Assembly (NCBI GenBank): GCA_964425355.1
Contig: CAYRMO010000073.1
Span: 1-13,678, forward strand
DNA: 13,678 bases
Direction of reading: 5' to 3'
Source: Litorimonas sp964425355
GTDB taxonomy: Bacteria; Pseudomonadota; Alphaproteobacteria; Caulobacterales; Maricaulaceae
Both the position numbers and the translations under genes were made by a program. Below the pieces are notes generated by a model. It saw nothing but the letters and a program-made list of their open reading frames with translations, searched no databases and had not been told where the DNA came from. Each line of letters opens with the position of its first letter. Within the stretch, counting starts at the first letter, position 1. Below are positions 7,530 to 13,261 of this stretch, piece by piece.

Positions 7530-9416
7530 CTAATAAGGCTGCGGCACTATGGGCTGACCATATTCATCATATTGGATCGTATTCGCAAATGCACCCGCTT
7601 GAGCTTCACCAGCAGCGTAAGGATTATGTCCCAAATCCATTGCCGTATTTCCAGAATAAGATACGGGCTGCTCATAAGCATGTTGCGCTTGGGCGAGTGG
7701 CGGTTGGTAAGGTGTTGAAAGCGGGCGACCAAATTGATCATAGCCTAGGGAGGGCTGAGTCTGGGCCGGCTCGACATAAGTCTCAGCATAGCTAGGCTGT
7801 GTCGCGGGTTGAACAATATCAGGAACATAAGCTGGTGGCGGCGCCGGTTGCGGCACAGGATCAGGGATTGGATTATATAGAGGATCTTCATCCTCAAAGA
7901 CATCTGCGACCGTCTGCTGATGAGCCGGGACCGACGCACTATAAAGTCTAGGATCAAGGAAGACCCGGATCATGGCGATGAAGAATAAAATCACGCCCCA
8001 GCCCAGTGTCGCTAATGCAAACATGAGCATCCGCATATTTCGGCCCTTATTAGGGTAAGTGGCCTCAGAAACGACTTTTACGTTATCGGCTGCCGCTGCG
8101 GCTAGGTCCGAATCGACCAAGGCTTCTTGCTCTTGAGTATTATAAACACTTAATCTTTCATTCAACGTTTCGCGTTCTCTTTGCAAATTCAGAAATGCAG
8201 GCTCGATAGATGTCATCCGACGAATTTTTGCATCCGCAGAGTTTAGTTGACGTTGAACTGTAAATTCGCGCTCGCGCAAACTATCCGCTGTTGAGGCTAG
8301 AAGATGACGACGCTCGAGCAATTCCGCATATACTGGGTTTGGTCCGACGCGACGTCCGCCACTGGCGCGACCACCATGAGCGTTTTGCAAAGACCGTAAT
8401 TCATTAAGTTCTGCTTGCTTTTGACGAACTGGATCTGATGTCGGCAAGTATTTTGCTAATAATTGCCCAAGCTCCAACTCAGCTTGCGCCACTCTTTGTG
8501 ACTGAATATCATCACGGTAAAGGTCAATTTGCTGCGGTGTTCCGCGAAGCTGATCTTCAACTTCGACTAAGGCCGCTTCTGTCTCTGAAATAGAGGCGCG
8601 AGTTCCATTCAAAGACGCTTTGAGGTCCTCTGTGCGCTCTTGAAGTCCCGTCTGCTCAGAGGTGAAATCAGAAATATTATTCTTTTTAAGGAATGCAGCA
8701 ATGGCGCGTTCATTTGCATTAAGTTGCTCTTCAGTCGCCTCACGCCTCTCTGTTATTTTCTCATCCGCTCCCAGTTCAAAGACACGTTTCCTATCACTAA
8801 TATATGCGTTTACGAAAGCATTTGTGGCGTCAACGGCAATTCGGGGATCTTCATGTTTAAATGAGACGTCAATGATCTGTGACTTGGCTCTTGGCATGAC
8901 CAAATAACTATCACCAACTTCATTTCGAAGCTCCATCCAGGCAATCTGCGCTTCTTGGTCATTAGGAGCATTCTTATATTTCTCCCACGCGTCAGGCGCG
9001 ATACGGCTTCTCCCAATTTCTTCGATAACGACATCGATAATTTCACCATGTTTCATCAGTGACGCTTCTGTCAACGTAACTGTATCGATCGTTTGGCTCA
9101 AACCGCTATTCTGGCCATTTTGTGTAATGGAACTATAGGCATAATCATCACTAAATTGAACAAGCACCCGCGAGTCGCCTGTATAGGTCCGTTTAAAATC
9201 CTCTGTCGCTTTCCAAGCAATAAAGGCACCGATAGCAAAAAGTGGAAGAACCCAAGGCATTTGCCTAAAGAATGATTTGAACATTTCGCCCAAGCGAATA
9301 TTGGGCATCCCATTGGCATAATCGCTAACGGTCAAATCACCCATGCGCGGCGCGTGGCTGGTTTGAGAGCTAACGGGCTCAAAGCCTTTACGATTCTTGC
9401 GACCTTTTCTGGCCAT
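7530..9416 (-). CDS. hfsA: Wzz/GumC-type polysaccharide co-polymerase without kinase domain (HfsA-like)
   Basis: This 628-residue inner-membrane protein is predicted to control chain length and connect the polymerase to the outer-membrane exporter. It shows a basic cytoplasmic N-terminus, a first membrane helix (about 53-69), a Wzz-like periplasmic domain (about 70-210), long charged coiled-coil segments (about 215-300 and 305-345, then 365-425), a proline-containing ATYPNKGRN segment (452-460) and a second membrane helix (about 463-486), the usual order for this family. The last 140 residues are a Pro/Gln/Tyr-rich tail with 13 tyrosines and a repeated YDx[FY]Gx P motif (559-565, 616-622). 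There is no Walker A motif, so it is not a BY-kinase by itself; Caulobacter uses a separate HfsB for that. Start ATG 9416 has GGAAGGA upstream. First gene of the reverse operon, with hfsC following. Confidence 0.88.
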   Translation of the reverse strand: MARKGRKNRKGFEPVSSQTSHAPRMGDLTVSDYANGMPNIRLGEMFKSFFRQMPWVLPLFAIGAFIAWKATEDFKRTYTGDSRVLVQFSDDYAYSSITQNGQNSGLSQTIDTVTLTEASLMKHGEIIDVVIEEIGRSRIAPDAWEKYKNAPNDQEAQIAWMELRNEVGDSYLVMPRAKSQIIDVSFKHEDPRIAVDATNAFVNAYISDRKRVFELGADEKITERREATEEQLNANERAIAAFLKKNNISDFTSEQTGLQERTEDLKASLNGTRASISETEAALVEVEDQLRGTPQQIDLYRDDIQSQRVAQAELELGQLLAKYLPTSDPVRQKQAELNELRSLQNAHGGRASGGRRVGPNPVYAELLERRHLLASTADSLREREFTVQRQLNSADAKIRRMTSIEPAFLNLQRERETLNERLSVYNTQEQEALVDSDLAAAAADNVKVVSEATYPNKGRNMRMLMFALATLGWGVILFFIAMIRVFLDPRLYSASVPAHQQTVADVFEDEDPLYNPIPDPVPQPAPPPAYVPDIVQPATQPSYAETYVEPAQTQPSLGYDQFGRPLSTPYQPPLAQAQHAYEQPVSYSGNTAMDLGHNPYAAGEAQAGAFANTIQYDEYGQPIVPQPY

Positions 9417-9533
9417 GTACGAATCCTTCCTGAATCACTTTCGTTAACCATGTCTCGCAAATTTTAAGAATTCCTTATCCATTCTTGTTAACACTTAGAA
9501 AAACGCTGTTTTGCATGTAAAAGGCCTGTTTGA
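9417..9533. promoter_or_regulatory. Divergent promoter region between hfsA-like and hfsD-like genes
   Basis: This 117 bp spacer must serve both directions. It contains GTTAACCATG (9443-9452), sharing TTAACCATG with the hfsE upstream region, a second GTTAAC (9487-9492), and a dyad TTAAGAAT (9464-9471) / ATTCTTGTTAA (9481-9491) with nine bases between. TTAACC is a CtrA-like half-site, but spacing does not fit the full TTAA-N7-TTAA site. The ribosome binding site for hfsD is AAGG at 9521-9524; that for hfsA (GGAAGGA on the reverse strand) lies at 9424-9430. Promoter boxes could not be assigned with confidence. Confidence 0.5.
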
Positions 9534-10400
9534 ATGAAAAAATCACCCAAAATTGCGGGTTTAGCTGCCTCTGTCGCCCTATTTTCGGTGATTTCTTATG
9601 GGGCAACTGATTCGGTTTATGCGCAAACGCGTTACGGAACACCCGTTTACGGCCAGCATCAAACCCATTTTAATCACCCCAAGCCACCCAAAAAATATAA
9701 AAATTTGGGTGATCGGCTGCGCGGTGTGAAACATCCTGCCTATCATATATTGCCGCCGCCTGGCATGTTTCAGCAATGGATCGAGACCGAAAGTGAATAT
9801 ACGCTCGTCCCAGGCGATCAGCTTGACATCGTCGTCTCTTCAGCCCCTGAACTCTCAAGAACTCTGACTATAGGTCCTGACGGGCGCATTATAATGCCAA
9901 TGTCTCGGCCTATCATGGCAGCTGGACGCACATTTGGGCATGTCCAGGCCGCATTATCAGCCGAGCTTGGGAAACAATTGCGCGATCCAAAAATCGCCGT
10001 GACACCGCGTGCCTATGCGCCTGAACAGATCTTTATTGGGGGACAGGTTGGACAACCGGGCACCTATACAATTCCGGGCCGTATTGGCGCCTTGGAAGGC
10101 ATTTTAATGGCTGGAGGCTTACGTCCAACGGCGCGTTCACGTCAGATTGCAGTTTTGCGCCGGGCGCCAAATGGTGGCATGATGATGCGGACAGTCGATA
10201 TTCGCGGCGGATTAGCAAATATTCGCGAATATAATGACAATCTCCAGCTCAGACGGGGTGACATCATTTATGTCCCGCAATCAACAATCGCCGAAATCGG
10301 ACAATTCATGGAGAATTTCCGTCGGACATGGCCTGTTGACTTTAACCTGTCCTATCAGTTCGGACAAAATGGTGGTGGCACGACAGTCGTCACGCCTTAA
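9534..10400 (+). CDS. hfsD: Wza-type outer-membrane polysaccharide export protein (HfsD-like)
   Basis: This 288-residue exported protein is predicted to form or gate the periplasm-to-surface channel for the polysaccharide. It has a signal peptide (KK, hydrophobic core about 7-20, likely cut after SVYA at 27-30), a His/Pro-rich linker (about 31-75), a polysaccharide export domain (about 88-160, YTLVPGDQLDIVV ... GPDGRIIMP), and one SLBB domain (about 165-248, IFIGGQVGQPGTY ... LRRGDIIYVPQ). The ending TIAEIGQFMENFRRTW may be the short membrane-associated helix. There is no cysteine anywhere in the protein, so it is not a lipoprotein, and it is shorter than E. coli Wza with a single SLBB repeat. 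Both are common in small alphaproteobacterial relatives. It is divergent from hfsA and ends 11 bp before a hairpin. Confidence 0.88.
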   Translation: MKKSPKIAGLAASVALFSVISYGATDSVYAQTRYGTPVYGQHQTHFNHPKPPKKYKNLGDRLRGVKHPAYHILPPPGMFQQWIETESEYTLVPGDQLDIVVSSAPELSRTLTIGPDGRIIMPMSRPIMAAGRTFGHVQAALSAELGKQLRDPKIAVTPRAYAPEQIFIGGQVGQPGTYTIPGRIGALEGILMAGGLRPTARSRQIAVLRRAPNGGMMMRTVDIRGGLANIREYNDNLQLRRGDIIYVPQSTIAEIGQFMENFRRTWPVDFNLSYQFGQNGGGTTVVTP

Positions 10401-10411
10401 AGATGTCCTAC

Positions 10412-10434
10412 ATGATGCCTTTTGGCATCATTTA
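10412..10434 (+). terminator. Hairpin terminator candidate after hfsD
   Basis: A perfect 8 bp stem ATGATGCC / GGCATCAT (10412-10419, 10424-10431) encloses a TTTT loop. It begins 11 bases after the hfsD stop and lies between two convergent genes, so it may serve both. The following TTTACATAA is only a weak T-tract, which keeps the call moderate. Confidence 0.6.
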
Positions 10435-10460
10435 CATAAAATTCGAAAGCGTTTTGTGTA

Positions 10461-10751
10461 TTAAGCCGCAAGCAATTCACGATTTTGGTTTAACCAATTT
10501 CGTGCAGCACGTTGCGCTTGCGTTAGATCCATTGCACTCATTTCATGCTTCAGTTCTTCACGATAAGCTTTTGCGGGGATACTTCCCAATAAGGCTGCTA
10601 AGCTGAACCATTTATGCGCTTCAACGAAATCAGGACCTCTATCTTCGACATCTGTCGAGTAAATCAGGCCTAAGCGGAACATATCATCTGCTCCGGCTAC
10701 TTCTATTGCCGCTTGTTCAGCCTCGCGGACTTCCATTTCAGTAAAGGCCAT
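10461..10751 (-). CDS. Small Sel1-like repeat protein
   Basis: This is a 96-residue, soluble, acidic-to-neutral protein without signal peptide. Residues about 40-61 (DFVEAHKWFSLAALLGS) match a single Sel1-type TPR-like repeat, whose core is x-AxxWFxLAAxxG, and the following helix (KAYREELKHEMSAMDLTQAQ) fits the ending of a short family common in alphaproteobacteria. Sel1 repeats serve protein-protein contact; the specific role of these short proteins is not known to me. ATG 10751 is preferred over the open frame's upstream ATG at 10766 because GGAGGT sits directly before it (GGAGG, seven-base spacing). It converges on hfsD, with the hairpin at 10412 in between, so it is probably a separate transcription unit unrelated to the polysaccharide genes. 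Confidence 0.75.
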   Translation of the reverse strand: MAFTEMEVREAEQAAIEVAGADDMFRLGLIYSTDVEDRGPDFVEAHKWFSLAALLGSIPAKAYREELKHEMSAMDLTQAQRAARNWLNQNRELLAA

Positions 10752-10871
10752 TGCCTTACCTCCCATTCCAATTCACCAATCCTTCCGAGCCAATCCCGGT
10801 TGCCAAGTCTTGCGTGAGTGATCCCACATCTCGCTGGCATGATTGAATTTGAACAGGTCAAGATAAATATA

Positions 10872-10961
10872 GTGTTAAAATAAAACATAGTTATTTAAGT
10901 CTTACTTTGATTAAAGTAAGTAAAAATAGACTTAAATTGAAGTATAACTGGGTTTATACAC
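10872..10961. repeat. Nested imperfect inverted repeat
   Basis: The core pairs CTTACTTT (10901-10908) with AAAGTAAG (10913-10920) around a GATT loop. Outside it, TTTAAGT (10894-10900) pairs with ACTTAAA (10930-10936), then AGTTA (10889-10893) with TAACT (10945-10949), and finally GTGT (10872-10875) with ACAC (10958-10961). The bulges lie mostly on the right arm. It could be a structured RNA, a protein-binding dyad or the relic of a small mobile element. The T-poor flank argues against a simple terminator. Confidence 0.55.
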
Positions 10962-11027
10962 GATTAATTCGAAGTATTATAAAGTATACATATAGACTCA
11001 AATCTTAACTTTACGGAGAAGAAAGGA

Positions 11028-11057
11028 ATGAAACGCGACAAAAAAAATCAAAAATAA
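11028..11057 (+). other. Nine-codon mini-ORF with strong ribosome binding site
   Basis: ATG 11028 is preceded by ACGGAGAAGAAAGGA (GGAG nine bases upstream) and encodes MKRDKKNQK before TAA 11055-11057. The ribosome binding site is among the best in the window although the product is only nine residues. It may be a leader peptide, a small basic peptide, or the start of a gene whose remainder has been lost against the convergent nitroreductase end. Chance is also possible in such AT-rich DNA. Confidence 0.2.
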
Positions 11058-11064
11058 TCATAAA

Positions 11065-11098
11065 AAATCGAAATTTAGTCGTAAAATTTTGCGATTTC
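11065..11098 (-). terminator. Possible terminator of the nitroreductase gene
   Basis: Read on the reverse strand, AAATCG-CA-AAATTT pairs with AAATTT-CGATTT around a seven-base loop, with a two-base bulge, and is followed by a T-rich stretch (TTTATGATTATTTTT). The stem includes the stop codon of the gene. It is AT-rich and therefore weak, but location and T-tract suit an intrinsic terminator. Confidence 0.4.
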
Positions 11099-11764
11099 AC
11101 CCAATTCGGCGCGGTCAGTCATAAGATTATTCACCAGAGCCTCCTCATCACCATAGCCAATCGCCATTCCAACCAGCACTTCTTCATCTTCTGGAATATC
11201 AAGGTGATCATAACTCGCACTCGTCCAATTTCGCCACCACCCTTGCGGTGCCGTATGCAGGCCTTCTTCACGCGCCAGCAGCATAAGAGACTGTAAGAAA
11301 ATCCCAACATCCATATATTGTGGCATATCGAGTTTCTTATGGCCTGTGACGATAATGCCTACAGGGGCTTCGAAAAATTTCGAATTTTGCGCCAACCAAA
11401 TCAGGCGACCCATTTTATTCTCCCGCGGAATATCCAATAACCCATACATATCCTCACCCAATTTATAGCGCCAAGATCTCTGTGGCTCCCATAAGGGCGA
11501 TGGATAGGCTGGATAGGTCGGCTCTTCTCTCTTGCCGGACAGCGTTCGCTCCGTTGCAGTTTTCTTGAACTGAGCCAGCGTCTCACCCGTCATGACATGT
11601 AATTTCCACGGTTGGAGATTGCCGCCAGATGGACTGCGAAGGGCTGTCGTCAAAATTTTGTTTAACAACTCCGCCGGAACGGGTGTATCCAAGAACTGCC
11701 TGACGGTTATTCGAGTATTGAGCGCCTCTGTTACGCTTGAAGATTTTGAGATGTCTAGGGTCAT
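11075..11764 (-). CDS. Nitroreductase-family FMN oxidoreductase
   Basis: This is a 229-residue cytoplasmic flavoenzyme, predicted to use FMN and NAD(P)H to reduce nitro or quinone-like compounds; the natural substrate cannot be inferred. The N-terminal TRITVRQFLDTPV (17-29) holds the FMN phosphate-binding arginines, ALRSPSGGNLQPWKLHV (41-57) is the hallmark FMN-binding loop of the NfnB/PnbA-like group, and EEGLHTAPQG together with GMAIGYGDEE near the C-terminus complete the family pattern. The open frame extends upstream to 11812, but ATG 11764 has AAGAAG seven bases before it and gives the usual family N-terminus. It stands alone, convergent to nothing close on its left and divergent from the secreted protein gene at 11890. 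Confidence 0.85.
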   Translation of the reverse strand: MTLDISKSSSVTEALNTRITVRQFLDTPVPAELLNKILTTALRSPSGGNLQPWKLHVMTGETLAQFKKTATERTLSGKREEPTYPAYPSPLWEPQRSWRYKLGEDMYGLLDIPRENKMGRLIWLAQNSKFFEAPVGIIVTGHKKLDMPQYMDVGIFLQSLMLLAREEGLHTAPQGWWRNWTSASYDHLDIPEDEEVLVGMAIGYGDEEALVNNLMTDRAELGEIAKFYD

Positions 11765-11889
11765 TGTGAAACTTCTTTGGTCAATGTGATTGGGGACCTT
11801 TCCAGCATACAATGCAATTCAACACCAGAGTGACTTTGGATTAGAACGACTAATTTGACCATAGAAATTGATTTGACCTATAAAGGTTT

Positions 11890-12417
11890 ATGAAAAAAAT
11901 ATTTTTGATTATTTTGGCTACAAGTTTGTTCTCATTCAATACGGCGTCTGCGCAAACCCCAGCCACCAAGGAATTGGACATTGGAAACGGTTTGGTTTTA
12001 AAAACAAGTGAAGCTGTATTTGGGACTTTCGTCGATAATAGTACTTGCGATGGGTCATCGAACGTAAATGATTACATCATTACTCCGCCGGAATTCGAAA
12101 CAATCGAAAAAACAATCATTAGAAAACCGTCTTATGAGGTTTTGGAAATAAATCAATTTGACCTAACAAATAGAGAAAATTCCCCTTCGTTTAAGGCGAG
12201 GGTCATTACGATTCCGGAGATTGCAGAGACTATAAAAATAAAGAGACTAAAAACTCAAACTCAGATAAGGAAGAGAATTATACCATGGATGTGCACTCCG
12301 AGAACTAAAAGAAAGATAATCGAACCCGCAACATATTCCATTTATAATAAAAACGAAAATTTAATCAGAGAGTTTGAAAACGCTAAAGAAGTTATGGAGT
12401 TTTTAAATTCGAGATAA
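11890..12417 (+). CDS. Secreted protein of unknown function, low GC
   Basis: I do not recognise a named family. The 175-residue product begins with a clear signal peptide (MKK, hydrophobic core about 4-17, likely cut after TASA at 18-21), so the mature protein is periplasmic or beyond. Two cysteines (53, 135) could form one disulfide. The segment ITPPEFETIEKTIIRKP (64-80) and weaker echoes near 105-121 (VITIPEIAETIKIKR) and 142-153 (KIIEPATYSIYN) suggest a degenerate repeat reminiscent of the 'PAxYxTVTxxVLxxP' repeats of some bacterial envelope proteins; this likeness is by eye only. Mature part is lysine/arginine-rich. Base composition is clearly more AT-rich than the hfs genes. The start has only AAAGG three bases before ATG; TTGACC (11855) with TATAAA (11879) at 18 bp spacing could be a promoter very close to the start codon. 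Confidence 0.6.
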   Translation: MKKIFLIILATSLFSFNTASAQTPATKELDIGNGLVLKTSEAVFGTFVDNSTCDGSSNVNDYIITPPEFETIEKTIIRKPSYEVLEINQFDLTNRENSPSFKARVITIPEIAETIKIKRLKTQTQIRKRIIPWMCTPRTKRKIIEPATYSIYNKNENLIREFENAKEVMEFLNSR

Positions 12418-12458
12418 GAGTTGCTTTGAATTTAAACCCTTCGAAAACGTTGGAATCA

Positions 12459-13250
12459 TCAAAATGTCGCAACAATAATATCCTGAAAATCTAGACCTTC
12501 ATCGCCGCGCCAATATCCGGGATGTATCTCAATCTGACGAGCCCCTAACTCTTTTAGATGTGATTTGAGCCAGTCCAGATCTTGCGCAACCGCCATTTCA
12601 GGCTCAGACGGGTCTTGGACCCAATCGCCCTCGCCTGCATGCGCAAACTGATAATCCGACCGGTCCGAGACACCGTCATAGCCAAAGGCTGTAAAATAGG
12701 CTCGCCCACCAGCGCGGGTCACACGTGCGGTCTCGGCAAGATATTGGGCCACGGCTTTTTTGCGCATATGGGTATAAACTGAGGTCGCAACAGAAATATC
12801 GAATAGGTCATTCTCATATGGAAATTCGAAATCTTCAGCGCGCGCTTTACCACGTGGATTATAAAAACTATTCCAAACATCCGCATATTGAAATTCATAG
12901 CGGCCTGGCAAATCCCGAAATCGCTTTCGAGACCAGCTTATACCATAGGGAACAATATCAAATCCATCATATGAAATATCGGACCCATAGGCACGTTGAA
13001 GGGCCAGCGCATTGCGCGCAATTGCACAGCCTATATCGAGCACGCGATCGCCCTCTCGCAAGCTCGCATGATTTTGCATGAGGCTAATGGTCAAATCGCC
13101 GACCTCATTAAAGCTCTTATGGCCCGCAAAATTAATGGTTTCCGGTGGACCATCCTTACCATTCAGAAATGGCGTATAGCGGACAATGAGGTTTATAACA
13201 TCCGCCGCAAATGTATATTTGAAGCGACGTCTGGCGGCAGAGGACAACAT
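12459..13250 (-). CDS. Class I SAM-dependent methyltransferase
   Basis: This 263-residue protein has a Rossmann-type methyltransferase fold. Motif I is RVLDIGCAIARNAL (69-82), an acidic residue ends the second strand (FDIV, Asp 98), YADVW (122-126) matches the adenine-contact region, and FDISVATSVYTHM (150-162) followed by a post-helix RAGGRAYFT (179-187) matches motifs IV to VI of the Methyltransf_11/25 groups. Motif I reads GCAIAR where the usual form is GCGxGR. The substrate is unknown. The N-terminal 60 residues are family-specific and basic. It starts 11 bases after the gatB stop on the same strand with no clear ribosome binding site, so translation may depend on coupling to gatB; the start is correspondingly less certain. 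Confidence 0.8.
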   Translation of the reverse strand: MLSSAARRRFKYTFAADVINLIVRYTPFLNGKDGPPETINFAGHKSFNEVGDLTISLMQNHASLREGDRVLDIGCAIARNALALQRAYGSDISYDGFDIVPYGISWSRKRFRDLPGRYEFQYADVWNSFYNPRGKARAEDFEFPYENDLFDISVATSVYTHMRKKAVAQYLAETARVTRAGGRAYFTAFGYDGVSDRSDYQFAHAGEGDWVQDPSEPEMAVAQDLDWLKSHLKELGARQIEIHPGYWRGDEGLDFQDIIVATF

Positions 13251-13261
13251 ATTAAAGGGTA

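Larger units (their letters stand above)
10752..11074. other. AT-rich intergenic region
   Basis: This stretch of about 320 bp carries no full-length gene. The first 100 bp would hold the promoter of the Sel1-like gene. From about 10860 on the base composition becomes strikingly AT-rich and contains a large imperfect inverted repeat (10872-10961), three copies of AAGTAT (10940, 10972, 10982), and a strong ribosome binding site followed by a 9-codon open frame (11028-11057). The composition break suggests acquired or decayed DNA, but no transposase or attachment site is visible. Confidence 0.6.

Noticed and set aside
7530..9416. HfsA-like protein as a fused Wzc tyrosine autokinase
   Set aside because: The region after the second membrane helix has no Walker A, A' or B motif and is low-complexity Pro/Gln/Tyr-rich sequence.
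12725..13081. Forward open frame of 118 codons opposite the methyltransferase
   Set aside because: It is fully embedded in a gene with clear methyltransferase motifs and has no family signature or good start.
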